64,000 nt of DNA from an uncultured Alistipes sp. (GCA_902388455.1 CABMPD010000002.1:124001-188000); one strand, 5' to 3'; shown: positions 46,238 through 55,365, numbered from the stretch's first letter. Program-made: numbers and translations. The notes: a model not told the origin generated them from the letters alone.

Positions 46238-47620
46238 ATGGAACTTCCTTTTGCAGAATCTTACAGAATCAAGATGGTGGAGACCATCCGTAAAAGTACT
46301 CGCGAGGAGCGCGAGAAATGGATTAAAGAGGCCAAGTACAACCTCTTCCTCCTGAAGAGCGACTATGTGTTCATCGACCTGCTGACCGACTCCGGTACCG
46401 GAGCCATGAGTGACAAGCAGTGGGCCGCTATCATGGAGGGTGACGAGAGCTATGCCGGCGCACGTTCTTTCTACAGACTGAAAGACACTATCGAGATGCT
46501 GACCGGACTTCCCTACATACTCCCTTCGCATCAGGGCCGTGCAGCTGAGAACGTACTGTTCTCAAGCATCGTGAAAGAGGGCGACATCCTTCCCGGCAAT
46601 TCCCACTTCGACACCACCAAGGGCCACATCGAGTACCGCAAGGCAATAGCGCTGGACTGCACCATCAAGGAGGCATCCAATACCGAGCTGGAGATTCCCT
46701 TCAAGGGCAACATGGACCTGGAAAGACTCGAGGAAGTACTGAAGACCACTCCCCGCGAGAAGATACCGTGCGTAGTGCTGACCGTTACCAACAACACTGC
46801 CGGCGGACAGCCCGTATCCATGGAGAACATCAAGGGCGTATCCGCTCTGTGTAAGAAATACGGCGTGAAGCTGCTCATGGACTCCGCACGCTTCGCCGAG
46901 AACGCCTACTTCATCAAGACCCGCGAGAAGGGCTATGAGAACAAGTCCATCCGCGAGATCGTGCATGAGATGTACGAGGGTGCAGACTATATGACCATGT
47001 CGGCCAAGAAGGACGCCATCGTCAACATCGGCGGTTTCGTGGCCTTCCGTGATGAGGCTGATATGCGCAAGGCCCAGATGTTCACCATCATGAACGAGGG
47101 CTTCCTGACTTACGGCGGTATGGCCGGCCGCGATATGAACGCACTGGCTCAGGGTCTGCTCGAGGGTACCGAGTTCGAGTACCTGGAGACCCGCATCAAC
47201 CAGGTGGCCTACCTCGGCAAGAAGCTCGACGAGTACGGAGTGCCCTACCAGAGGCCTGCCGGCGGACACGCCATCTTCCTCGATGCCAAGAAGATCCTGA
47301 CTCACCTTCCCAAGGAGGAGTTCATCGCCCAGACCCTCGGTATCGAGCTTTACCTCGAGGCCGGTATCCGCGGCGTGGAGATCGGATCGCTGCTTGCTGA
47401 CCGCGACCCCGTCACCCGCGAGAACCGTTATCCCGCCCTCGAGCTGCTCCGTCTGGCCATCCCCCGCAGGGTATATACCAACAATCACATGGACTACATC
47501 GCAGCCGCAGCCAAGAACGTCTACGACCGCCGCGAGTCCATCACCCGCGGTTACAAGATTGTCAAGGAGCTGCCCATCATGAGGCACTTCACCATCGAGC
47601 TCGAAAGGGCCGACAGATAA
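46238..47620 (+). CDS. tnaA: Tryptophanase (PLP-dependent beta-eliminating lyase)
   Basis: 460 residues of the tryptophanase / tyrosine phenol-lyase family. Landmarks: LLTDSGTGAMSDKQWAAIM, the HQGRAAE motif, VTNNTAGGQPVS, DSARFAENAYFI, the PLP lysine in MSAKKDAIVNIGG near residue 257, and IPRRVYTNNHMD near the C-terminus. Tryptophanase splits tryptophan into indole, pyruvate and ammonia. The segment VEIGSLLADRDP resembles E. coli TnaA more than tyrosine phenol-lyases as I recall them, so tryptophanase is preferred, though the two families are close. It has its own promoter, right after the decayed glycosidase gene. Codons are C-ending, suggesting high expression. Confidence 0.85.
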   Translation: MELPFAESYRIKMVETIRKSTREEREKWIKEAKYNLFLLKSDYVFIDLLTDSGTGAMSDKQWAAIMEGDESYAGARSFYRLKDTIEMLTGLPYILPSHQGRAAENVLFSSIVKEGDILPGNSHFDTTKGHIEYRKAIALDCTIKEASNTELEIPFKGNMDLERLEEVLKTTPREKIPCVVLTVTNNTAGGQPVSMENIKGVSALCKKYGVKLLMDSARFAENAYFIKTREKGYENKSIREIVHEMYEGADYMTMSAKKDAIVNIGGFVAFRDEADMRKAQMFTIMNEGFLTYGGMAGRDMNALAQGLLEGTEFEYLETRINQVAYLGKKLDEYGVPYQRPAGGHAIFLDAKKILTHLPKEEFIAQTLGIELYLEAGIRGVEIGSLLADRDPVTRENRYPALELLRLAIPRRVYTNNHMDYIAAAAKNVYDRRESITRGYKIVKELPIMRHFTIELERADR

Positions 47621-47639
47621 TCCTGAAAAGTGAGAGGAA

Positions 47640-48644
47640 ATGGGAGACACGGAAGAGCGTATTTTCGGGATTGATACTCCGGAGGCTTTCATTGCCTGCG
47701 CCCTGGATACATTCCGCCGTCAGTATGCCCTCTGCCCTCAGTACCGTCAGTATGCCGATCTGCTGGAGACCGCTCCTGACAGAGTACGGGACATCGCGGA
47801 TATCCCCTTCCTGCCCATCCGTTTCTTCAAGCAGTACGACATCATATCTTCTGCGGAGCCGCAGCCGGTGGCGCCGCAGAAGATTTTTTTCAGCAGCTCC
47901 ACCACCGGCCAGACACCCTCACGCCATTGCGTGACGGATGCGAGCCTGTACGAAAGGAGCTTTTTAGCCGGTTTCCGGCATTTTTACGGGGCACCGGAGG
48001 ATTATGTCATCCTGGCCCTGCTGCCCGCTTATCTGGAGCGTGAGGGCTCTTCCCTGGTCTATATGGCGGACCGTCTGATACGGGAGAGCGGCCGCCCGGA
48101 GAGCGGCTATTATCTCTACGACCACGACCGCCTCTCCAGCACCTTGGCGGAGCTGCGGGGGAGGGGGCAGAAGACCCTGCTGCTGGGAGTGGCTTTCGCC
48201 CTCCTGGATTTTACGGAAAAATATAGATTGGAAGGTCCGAATGACTCCTGGCTCACTGTCATGGAGACCGGAGGAATGAAGGGCCGCCGCGAGGAGCTTA
48301 CCCGGGAAGAGCTGCACCATCGCCTGAGTGCGGGCTTCGGCATCAGTGCCGTCCATTCGGAATACGGCATGTGCGAGCTGTTGTCCCAGGCCTATTCTGC
48401 CGGCAACGGTATCTTCCGTGCTCCCGCGTGGATGAAAGTCATCATCCGCGACATCAACGACCCTTTCATGGAGTCAGCCCCCGGTGAGAGGGGCATCATC
48501 CACATCATCGACCTGGCCAACCGCAATTCCTGCTCATTCATCGAGACGGAGGACACCGGCCGTGCCTGGCCTGACGGATCATTCACCATCGACGGCCGCC
48601 TTCAGGGTTCCGAGCGTAGGGGGTGCAATATGCTTCTGGAGTGA
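47640..48644 (+). CDS. LuxE-family acyl-protein synthetase
   Basis: 334 residues. It resembles the N-terminal part of ANL adenylating enzymes in the LuxE branch: IPFLPIRFFKQYDI, the nucleotide loop SSSTTGQTPSRHCV near residue 84, VMETGGMKGRREEL near residue 198 and SEYGMCELLSQAY near residue 240. LuxE proteins activate a fatty acid as acyl-AMP and pass it to a protein cysteine. In Bacteroidota this family is often found away from lux genes with unknown acyl acceptors. It lies 20 bp after tnaA and is probably in its operon. The stop touches the stop of the LRR gene on the other strand. Confidence 0.75.
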   Translation: MGDTEERIFGIDTPEAFIACALDTFRRQYALCPQYRQYADLLETAPDRVRDIADIPFLPIRFFKQYDIISSAEPQPVAPQKIFFSSSTTGQTPSRHCVTDASLYERSFLAGFRHFYGAPEDYVILALLPAYLEREGSSLVYMADRLIRESGRPESGYYLYDHDRLSSTLAELRGRGQKTLLLGVAFALLDFTEKYRLEGPNDSWLTVMETGGMKGRREELTREELHHRLSAGFGISAVHSEYGMCELLSQAYSAGNGIFRAPAWMKVIIRDINDPFMESAPGERGIIHIIDLANRNSCSFIETEDTGRAWPDGSFTIDGRLQGSERRGCNMLLE

Positions 48645-49265
48645 CTAAGGCCTTGCAAACTCGTATTCTATAATGTCACCGTATTCTTCTCTTATCTCGG
48701 CTATGGTACTTTTTCCCAGCTTATGGTGTCTGTACAGAATTAGCCTGCTCAGCTTGTTTCCCGAGCAGGAAAGATACTTGAGCTCTTTGTTGTTCCGTAA
48801 GTCCAGTAAGGTCAGAAGGTTGTCCTCGCAGTATAATTCCTCCAGTAACGTGTTGGCATAAAAATCGATTTCAGAAATTCGGTTGTAGTTGATATTCAAT
48901 ATTGTCAAGGACGGACAGGCGCTTACATCAAGATTTTCAAGCAAGTTATTGCTGCAATTGAATTGTCGCAGGGATGCATGCCGGCTTACGTCGAGGGTTG
49001 TCAGCCGGTTGCCGTAACAAAAGAGTTCGGTCAGGGAAGTAAAGTATTTTATTTCCTCCATGCTGCTGATGCCTGCTAAACTGACATCAAGGACAGTTGC
49101 CGTCCGGGCCTCCTTTTCGGAAATCTGCCCGTCGTTGTTTTTATCCACGGTATTGCGCGGGTTTTCCAGTATCGCCTGCAGGAACTTCTCGTCCTGGAAC
49201 TGGATGACTGCGCTGTCGTCTGTCCAGGTATTCTTTTTACATGACGCAAGCAACAGTGCAAGCAT
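48645..49265 (-). CDS. Leucine-rich-repeat lipoprotein with EF-hand, out-of-frame start
   Basis: 206 residues if translation begins at the ATG at 49265, which gives a signal peptide with no basic residues (MLALLLASCKKN). A lipobox LASC follows, then an EF-hand loop DKNNDGQISEKE (near residue 41) and about five leucine-rich repeats of the ALDVS / LTxLDCSxNxL type (landmarks LTTLDVS, NCSNNLLENLDVS). A better start, ATG at 49296, gives MKTNIFF. But a run of eight T on the coding strand (A8 at 49276-49283) puts it one base out of frame with the rest; with nine T it would read MKTNIFFFALPMLALLLASC. The gene may be phase-variable, broken, or carry an assembly error. Confidence 0.65.
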   Translation of the reverse strand: MLALLLASCKKNTWTDDSAVIQFQDEKFLQAILENPRNTVDKNNDGQISEKEARTATVLDVSLAGISSMEEIKYFTSLTELFCYGNRLTTLDVSRHASLRQFNCSNNLLENLDVSACPSLTILNINYNRISEIDFYANTLLEELYCEDNLLTLLDLRNNKELKYLSCSGNKLSRLILYRHHKLGKSTIAEIREEYGDIIEYEFARP

Positions 49266-49330
49266 TGGTAGTGCGAAAAAAAATATTGGTTTTCATGGCC
49301 AATAAATTGTTTGAATCCGGGCAAGGTGTG

Positions 49331-52300
49331 CTATACGGCACTGTTGAGGAAGTCCTCGAGTGTCTTGGAGTATTCCTGGGCCTTGTCGGGATCTTCCTGA
49401 CGGACGATATCTATGCCGTACTGATATAGCTGGAAGTTATTCTGCAGGTCTATCTGTGAGAGTACCGAGCCGCGGTAGGGCTGGGCGAATAGTCTGATGG
49501 CCTGCATTGTTTCCTCCATGAAGCGGTCGGCCATGGCCAGACCTTTGTCTTTCTCACCGCACTTGAAGTACAGGTCGATGGCCTGGAGGACCATCTGTTC
49601 ATTGTTGTACATAGCGGCTGCGGAGGTGTTCAGGGGGAAGTTGCGGTCCGGGTAGACTTCCTGCATGCGGTCGAGCACCTGCAGGGCCTTGTCGGTCTCC
49701 CCCTTGTCGTATAGAGCTATAGCTGTCTGTACGAACATGAAGCGCATCGCGGCGACACCGTTGAACGTAGAGAGGTTCTGGTAATCCACGAAGAAGTCCT
49801 TCGAGAAGCTGTCCAGACGGTAGCCGTTCATGATGCGGTCATACATGGCGTCGGTATCCACTTGTTCTACAGATGTGAAAGACGTACGGCTCTTGATGGG
49901 GACGAACTTGTAGGTGAATCCGTCGAACTGGAGGTAGTCCTCGATGCCTATATCCAGACTGCCGCCCTGGGTCATGAAATAGATGGGGCGTTCCCAGTCA
50001 TAGTTGGCGAGCATGTCGAGAATCATGAGCTCCGGCTTTTCCAGCAGATTGTCCCTGTCGAGGGGTATTTCCAGGCAGACGGTGTCCAGAATATTGTCAT
50101 AGTCCTCTTCGGGTACGATGTGGTTCTTGATGACATTTTCCTTATTGACCGGAATGAGCAGCCTGGAGGCGGGAAGGTAGCTTTCCTCCCGGCCGTAGAG
50201 ATTGACCTTGACACGCGGATCGTTGAAAAGGGCGATGGCGTCCTTGAGGAGGATAGGGCGGTTGAATCGGTCGAATATGTAGACATAGTCGTTGGTGCCG
50301 TAGAGATAGTTGATGCGTTTGGTGGTGAAACGTATGGGCTCAGCGTCATACTGTTTCCACTGCATCTGGTCTATATACCAGTCTATGCCGAGCAGGGAGG
50401 TATTCATGACCCTGGCGTCCAGGCGCACGCCCTCTACTTCCTGGATGTACCAGAGGGGGAATGTGTCGTTGTCTCCGTGGGTGACGAGGATTGCCTGGGG
50501 ATCGGTGGATGCGAAATAGTTGTAGGCCATGTCGCGTGCGGTGTAGCGGTTGCTGCGGTTGTGGTCGTCCCAGTTCTCGGCGGCCATGAGTACGGGAACT
50601 CCGAGAAGCAGTACGCTGACTACGGCGGCAGTCACTTTCTCAGGTACATGCGCCTTGGCCGCAGGTTTGCGCAGCCAGCTGTATACGGCCATAACTGCCA
50701 GGCCTATCCATATCGAGAACACATAGAAGCTGCCGGCGTAGGCATAGTCGCGCTCGCGGACCTGATAAGGAGACTGGTTGAGGTACAGGATGATGGCGAT
50801 GCCGGTAAGGAAGAAGAGCAGGAATGTGATCCACCAGTTGCGCTTGTCTTTCCCCAGCTGGTAGAGCAGGCCGATGATGCCGAGCAGGAGGGGCAGCATG
50901 TAGTAGTGGTTCTTGGCCTTGTTGTTCACTATGTAGTCCGGGCCGTCGGACTGGTCTCCGAGACGGGCCTTGTCGATAAATCCGATACCGCACTCCCAGT
51001 TGCCTTTCAGCGGGTCTCCCGGTACCTGACCGTGAAGGTCGTTCTGGCGGCCGGCGAAGTTCCACATGAAGTAGCGCATATACATCCAGTTGAACTGGTA
51101 GTCGAAGAAGAACTTCATGTTGTCGGCGAAGGTAGGCATCTTGTAGTCCGAGCCGGGAATCACCTTGCCGCGTCCCTGAGTGTAGCTTTCGTAGAAGCGG
51201 ATATGGGAGGGATCCTTGCTGTACATTCTGGGGAACAGCATTTTGCTTTCAGAGGGATAGATTACGTCTACGGGAGCCGGAGCCTTGTAGTACGCGCTGT
51301 CGAGTTTGGTGTAGTAGTTATTGAATTTGTAGTCGGTGTAGACGGATGCGTAGGTATGTCCGTAGACGAGAGGATTCTTGCCGTACTGTTCGCGGCTCAG
51401 GTACTTGACTAGGGCGAAGGGGTTGTCCGGCTGTCCCTCGTTGGTGGGAGTGTTGTTGGCAGAGCGGATGACCACCATGGCGAATGCCGAGTATCCGATG
51501 ATGATGGCCGTGAAGCACAGGGTTATGATGTTCCACAGATGAGAGCCTTTCTTATATGTCAGGTAGACGGCCAGGAAGCTGAGCACCAGCAGGGCGATGA
51601 CGAAGAAGGCGGCGCCGGAGTTGAACGGCAGGTGGAACACGTTGACGAAGAGCAGGTCGAATACAGCCGCAATCTTGGGCAGGTAGGGGATGATGCCCCA
51701 CAGTATCACCGCCAGTATGACTGCCGAGATGAAGAATACTCCGATGCATCCCCAGGTGGTGACTTTGGGTGCTTTCTTGTAGTAGTAGACAAATGCTATG
51801 GCCGGTATGGTCAGCAGGTTGAGCAGGTGTACTCCGACAGAGAGACCCATCAGGAAGGCTATGGCTACGATCCAGCGGTCCGCATATTCAGTGTCGGCCT
51901 GTTCCTCCCATTTGAGAATCATCCAGAAGACTACGGCTGTGAAAAGGGAGGACATCGCGTAGACTTCTGCCTCCACTGCGGAGAACCAGAAGGTGTCGGA
52001 CCAGCAGTAGGCGAGGGCACCGACTGTTCCGGCTCCTATGAGGGAAATGGCTTCCCCTACGGACAGTGTCCCGTTGCCTCCGTTCTTCTCGATGATCCGG
52101 CGTCCCAGGTGGACGATGGTCAGATACAGGAAGAAAATGGTGAAGGCAGAGCACAGGGCGCTCATTATATTGACAGCCATGGCGGCATGCTCAGGTGAGG
52201 CGAACATGGTGAAGAAGCGTGCGATGAGCTGAAACACCGGGTTGCCGGGAGCGTGGCCGACCTCCAGCTTATAGGATGAGGCGATGAACTCGCCGCAGTC

Positions 52301-52408
52301 CCAGAAGCTGACTGTGGGCTCGATGGTCAAAAGATATGTAACGGATGCGGTCAGAAGTACGATGACCGAGAAGATGCGGTTGAGGAAATTAAACTTTTTC
52401 TGCTCCAT
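49331..52408 (-). CDS. DUF2723 multi-pass membrane protein
   Basis: 1025 residues. The first ~450 residues hold about 10-12 membrane segments and the N-terminal motif EPTVSFWDCGEFIASSYKLEVGHAPGNP (landmarks WDCGEF and GHAPGNP). This is the DUF2723 signature, related to eukaryotic TMEM260. TMEM260 is a protein O-mannosyltransferase, so a sugar-transfer role on secreted proteins is possible by homology. A large C-terminal soluble part (residues 550-1025) ends in TPR-like helices (VQTAIALYDKGETDKALQVLDRM). The gene reads toward the LRR gene. It shares a compact divergent promoter with the SUI1 gene. Confidence 0.85.
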   Translation of the reverse strand: MEQKKFNFLNRIFSVIVLLTASVTYLLTIEPTVSFWDCGEFIASSYKLEVGHAPGNPVFQLIARFFTMFASPEHAAMAVNIMSALCSAFTIFFLYLTIVHLGRRIIEKNGGNGTLSVGEAISLIGAGTVGALAYCWSDTFWFSAVEAEVYAMSSLFTAVVFWMILKWEEQADTEYADRWIVAIAFLMGLSVGVHLLNLLTIPAIAFVYYYKKAPKVTTWGCIGVFFISAVILAVILWGIIPYLPKIAAVFDLLFVNVFHLPFNSGAAFFVIALLVLSFLAVYLTYKKGSHLWNIITLCFTAIIIGYSAFAMVVIRSANNTPTNEGQPDNPFALVKYLSREQYGKNPLVYGHTYASVYTDYKFNNYYTKLDSAYYKAPAPVDVIYPSESKMLFPRMYSKDPSHIRFYESYTQGRGKVIPGSDYKMPTFADNMKFFFDYQFNWMYMRYFMWNFAGRQNDLHGQVPGDPLKGNWECGIGFIDKARLGDQSDGPDYIVNNKAKNHYYMLPLLLGIIGLLYQLGKDKRNWWITFLLFFLTGIAIILYLNQSPYQVRERDYAYAGSFYVFSIWIGLAVMAVYSWLRKPAAKAHVPEKVTAAVVSVLLLGVPVLMAAENWDDHNRSNRYTARDMAYNYFASTDPQAILVTHGDNDTFPLWYIQEVEGVRLDARVMNTSLLGIDWYIDQMQWKQYDAEPIRFTTKRINYLYGTNDYVYIFDRFNRPILLKDAIALFNDPRVKVNLYGREESYLPASRLLIPVNKENVIKNHIVPEEDYDNILDTVCLEIPLDRDNLLEKPELMILDMLANYDWERPIYFMTQGGSLDIGIEDYLQFDGFTYKFVPIKSRTSFTSVEQVDTDAMYDRIMNGYRLDSFSKDFFVDYQNLSTFNGVAAMRFMFVQTAIALYDKGETDKALQVLDRMQEVYPDRNFPLNTSAAAMYNNEQMVLQAIDLYFKCGEKDKGLAMADRFMEETMQAIRLFAQPYRGSVLSQIDLQNNFQLYQYGIDIVRQEDPDKAQEYSKTLEDFLNSAV

Positions 52409-52436
52409 TTGTTGTCTGTTTCGTGTGTATAAGTCG

Positions 52437-52453
52437 CAAATATACTAAATTTG
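52437..52453. promoter_or_regulatory. Back-to-back divergent -7 elements for the DUF2723 gene and SUI1 gene
   Basis: CAAATATA at 52437-52444 reads TATATTTG on the minus strand (DUF2723 gene). TAAATTTG at 52446-52453 reads on the plus strand (SUI1 gene). Only 1 bp separates the two -7 boxes. Distances to the start codons are about 28 and 16 bp. Confidence 0.55.
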
Positions 52454-52469
52454 CGAAAAAATTACCCTT

Positions 52470-52787
52470 ATGCCTCTGGTTTACTCTACAAATCCTGATT
52501 TTAAACTTCCGTCCGAAGAAGAGCGGGCGGTGGAGACTCTTCCCCCCTCGAAGCAGAAGCTTACGGTGTACCTGGACAGACGCAACCGCGGCGGCAAGAC
52601 CGTGACCCTTGTCAAAGGATTCGTGGGAAGTGACGCGGACCTCGCCGAACTCGGCCGTGCGCTGAAAAGCCGCTGTGGCACCGGGGGCAGTGCAAAGGAC
52701 GGGGAAATACTCATTCAGGGCGACTGCCGGGACAAGGTTACTGCTTTACTGACAAGTATGGGGTATGTGGCAAAACGCGGCAATTGA
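52470..52787 (+). CDS. SUI1/YciH-family translation factor
   Basis: 105 residues with the SUI1 fold signature: LTVYLDRRNRGGKTVTLVKGF near residue 31 (landmarks RGGKxVTxVxGF), LKSRCGTGGSAKDGEILIQGD near residue 66 and a C-terminal VTALLTSMGYVAKRGN. It is the bacterial YciH-type relative of eIF1, thought to influence start-codon fidelity. It overlaps the following DUF4271 gene by 23 bp and leads a six-gene plus-strand run to yidD. Confidence 0.9.
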   Translation: MPLVYSTNPDFKLPSEEERAVETLPPSKQKLTVYLDRRNRGGKTVTLVKGFVGSDADLAELGRALKSRCGTGGSAKDGEILIQGDCRDKVTALLTSMGYVAKRGN

Positions 52788-53478
52788 ATCAGTTCCGGTC
52801 ACAGTCCAGGAACTTCTGGGCAGTTCCCGCCTTCAGCAGTATGATATTTCTGCTGTGGAGACGGCATCCATACAGGATGCCCAGTATTTTGTATGGGCTG
52901 TCATTGCCTTGATCTTCTTCTGCCTGATTTTCCGAAACCAGACATTTGTCTATCTTTCATGGGCCGGGAATTTTCTCAGGACTCCGGTAAAACGTACATA
53001 CTATGACACCTCGCCTTCCGTCAGATACGGGCTGCCGCTGTCTATGCTGCTGCTGATTCCCCTGGCCGCTTATCTGGTCTACGGAACATCGACTGTGGAG
53101 GCTCCATATTATCTGATACTCGCAATTATTGCCGGGTACTTCGTGCTGCGTTTCCTGATAATGGCCGGCATAGCGTATGTAAGCGGAAAGAGCGAGCTGG
53201 CGGCGGTTCTCAACCGGAGCAGCTGTGTCGGCTTTATGATTGTCACTGCCCTTTTCTGCATTCTCCTCATTGTGGGGATGTACCTGCCCGGCATATATCC
53301 TGTCATCACTGGGGAGGCGGCTTTCTGCCTGGCGGGAGTACTTGCGTTTCTGTACCTTGTAGAGCTGTTGAGAATATTTTTTTCTTTCAGAGAGCCGCTT
53401 TTACTGACTATTTTGTATCTTTGCACGCTTGAAATTTTGCCTGCGGCACTGGCTGTAGCATGTATATTGAGATTTTAA
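52765..53478 (+). CDS. DUF4271 membrane protein
   Basis: 237 residues with about six membrane segments (for example 45-65, 95-115, 120-145, 160-180, 190-210 and 215-235). Arrangement and neighbours (SUI1 on one side, HemD on the other) fit the Bacteroidota DUF4271 family, whose function is not known. It overlaps both neighbouring genes, so the expression is coupled. Nothing in the sequence shows a catalytic site. Confidence 0.8.
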   Translation: MWQNAAIESVPVTVQELLGSSRLQQYDISAVETASIQDAQYFVWAVIALIFFCLIFRNQTFVYLSWAGNFLRTPVKRTYYDTSPSVRYGLPLSMLLLIPLAAYLVYGTSTVEAPYYLILAIIAGYFVLRFLIMAGIAYVSGKSELAAVLNRSSCVGFMIVTALFCILLIVGMYLPGIYPVITGEAAFCLAGVLAFLYLVELLRIFFSFREPLLLTILYLCTLEILPAALAVACILRF

Positions 53479-53495
53479 CACCACTTCATAAGGAA

Positions 53496-54239
53496 ATGAA
53501 AATTAGCGATATCCTAGTCTCCCAGCCTGATCCTGGGAATACCCAGTCTCCATTTTCGGAGATAACATCTGCATTCGGAGTGCACATTGACTATTTCCCT
53601 TTTTTCAAGATAGAGCCTTTAACAGCCAAGGAGTTCAGAGCGCAGAAAGTGACGATTCTGGACTACACTGCCATATTTTTTTCCGCAAAGTCATCAATAG
53701 ATGCATTTTTCGCTGTCTGTGAGGCCATGAGGGTGACTGTCCCGGAGACGATGAAGTACTTCTGTACGACTGAGAACATTGCTCTGTATCTTCAGAAGCA
53801 CATCGTCTACCGTAAGCGTAAGATTTTCTTCGGCAAGGGGACAGTGGACTCAGTCATAGACACGATAGGCTCCAAACATAAGGGGGAGAACTTTCTTATC
53901 GCCTCTACAGACACTACCAAGCCGGAGGTTATCAAGGCATTTACAAAAGCCGGTGTGAAATTCGGCAATGCCGTCTTCAGCAAGACCGTATACAGCGATC
54001 TTAAACAGATAGACCTGAGCAAGTATCAGATGGCTGTATTCTACAGTCCGTCCGATGTCAAGTCGCTGCTGTCGTCTTATCCTGAATTCAAGCAGGACGG
54101 CCTGCTTTTTGTTACCTACGGACCGTCGACGGCCAAGGCTCTCAAGGAGCACGGCTACTCCGTCGAGGTGGAGGCTCCAACACCTGAGGCTCCCTCCGTT
54201 TCCAAGGCGCTTCTCCTCTATCTGGAAAAGATGAAATAA
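53496..54239 (+). CDS. hemD: Uroporphyrinogen-III synthase (HemD-type)
   Basis: 248 residues from the ATG at 53496, preferred over 53460 because the MKISDILVSQPDP start matches the family and an AAGGA stretch precedes it. The body has the two-domain HemD pattern: FFSAKSSIDAFF near residue 62, an EAMRVTVPE link, and YGPSTAKALKEHGYSVEVEAPTPE near the end. The enzyme closes the tetrapyrrole ring. From memory the Bacteroidota order is DUF4271-hemD-rnpA-yidD, matched here except that a lipoprotein gene sits between hemD and rnpA. The HemD family is divergent, so the call rests partly on the context. Confidence 0.78.
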   Translation: MKISDILVSQPDPGNTQSPFSEITSAFGVHIDYFPFFKIEPLTAKEFRAQKVTILDYTAIFFSAKSSIDAFFAVCEAMRVTVPETMKYFCTTENIALYLQKHIVYRKRKIFFGKGTVDSVIDTIGSKHKGENFLIASTDTTKPEVIKAFTKAGVKFGNAVFSKTVYSDLKQIDLSKYQMAVFYSPSDVKSLLSSYPEFKQDGLLFVTYGPSTAKALKEHGYSVEVEAPTPEAPSVSKALLLYLEKMK

Positions 54240-55045
54240 TGCGGTGTCCTGCGCACATAGCACTGTATCTGTCCATGCTGGTATGCTCGGCCTGGACAGC
54301 GGTGTCGTGCAGCGGGGACAACCCTGCATATCCCCGTGAGAATCTCAAGGGCACCTGGCTTGTGCATACCTGGGACGGGACTCTGCTGGACGAGCGCTCC
54401 TGGAATGTCCTGACATTCTCATCCTCGGGCTCTGTAACGTGGGCCGGTGTGATTACTATGGAGGACGCCAATTATCAATGGGGTGACAATACTCTGTATT
54501 ACGATGTCTACTGCTGCGACCTTTCTGTCTATGGGTATTTCGAAGGTCTGTTCGGGCATCTGACGTCACTGGAGACGGAGCAGGAGTATTCTTTCATACA
54601 GAACGAGGATTCTCTGATGACACTCGGGGTGGAGTCCTGGAAGACTGAGGGAGTGGAGATGACCCCGGAGTTCTCTCAGATGACCATGAGGAAACTTCCT
54701 TCCACCTATGCCGATGTGGATACTATTGCCGGAGTGTGGCAGTTCAACACATTGGACGGAGCCGATTATTCTGATTATCGTATACAGTTTCACTCTGACG
54801 GAATGCTGACTGTGTCCTCCAGGACAGGAGAAAATTCGTGGCATGCAATGGGAGGCGGCGGTGATTATTTCCGTCTTTACGATGACTTTCTTACGCTTAC
54901 GGTGTATGACAATGAAGCATTCGGAACTCCCTCCAAGTGGGATGTCAAGTGCTTTCAGATAGACAGCATCTCTTCTGCGACCGGTTCCATGGCCATGCAC
55001 TCTTCCGGCCGGGCATATACGTTGTCATTTATATCATCCAATTAA
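54239..55045 (+). CDS. Lipoprotein with two lipocalin-like halves
   Basis: 268 residues. A hydrophobic signal ends at a cysteine (AVSCSGD, about residue 24), so it is a predicted lipoprotein. The mature part contains two similar beta-rich halves. One starts LKGTWLVHTWDG (residue 36) and the other IAGVWQFNTLDG (about residue 164). Both have the GxW pattern typical of lipocalin-like domains. Its start overlaps the hemD stop as TAATG and its stop is 12 bp before the rnpA ATG, so it sits tightly in a housekeeping operon. The function is unknown. Confidence 0.7.
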   Translation: MRCPAHIALYLSMLVCSAWTAVSCSGDNPAYPRENLKGTWLVHTWDGTLLDERSWNVLTFSSSGSVTWAGVITMEDANYQWGDNTLYYDVYCCDLSVYGYFEGLFGHLTSLETEQEYSFIQNEDSLMTLGVESWKTEGVEMTPEFSQMTMRKLPSTYADVDTIAGVWQFNTLDGADYSDYRIQFHSDGMLTVSSRTGENSWHAMGGGGDYFRLYDDFLTLTVYDNEAFGTPSKWDVKCFQIDSISSATGSMAMHSSGRAYTLSFISSN

Positions 55046-55056
55046 GCTCGGGCTGT

Positions 55057-55365
55057 ATGAAACTTGCTGAGAAGATTCATTCGGACGGCCGGAAGCTCTA
55101 CAGTTATCCGTTCCGTGTCTATTGGCTGGAGTGTGCCGGGGAGGAGTCTCCTGTCCGTATTTTTTCTGTCCCCAAGAAGATATTCAAGAGAGCTGTCAGG
55201 CGCAATCTTATACGGCGCCGCACCCGCGAGGCTTTCCGCCGAATCGGCAAGGACTGTCCGGCTGTGAAGGACAGGCATCTGATGCTGGTGTATACTGCAA
55301 CTGAAATTCTGGATTATGGACAGATCTGCGAAGGACTTGAGGCCGCGCTGGGAAAGATTCAGTAA
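55057..55365 (+). CDS. rnpA: Ribonuclease P protein component
   Basis: 103 residues from the ATG at 55057. A longer frame from 54937 reads through the upstream gene's end and is rejected. It has the family signature [22 protein letters not shown] near residue 44 (landmarks RNLxRRRxRE). RnpA binds M1 RNA and helps position precursor tRNAs for 5' cleavage. The usual neighbour rpmH is not upstream; instead yidD follows and overlaps by 50 bp. Confidence 0.93.
   Translation: MKLAEKIHSDGRKLYSYPFRVYWLECAGEESPVRIFSVPKKIFKRAVRRNLIRRRTREAFRRIGKDCPAVKDRHLMLVYTATEILDYGQICEGLEAALGKIQ

Noticed and set aside
49076..49324. A minus-strand frame of 82 codons at the start of the LRR gene
   Set aside because: It is the shifted frame produced by the T8 tract and has no domain; its existence supports the frameshift reading.
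49862..51412. A 516-codon open frame on the plus strand inside the DUF2723 gene
   Set aside because: It is antisense to conserved coding sequence and its translation shows no domain or signal peptide.
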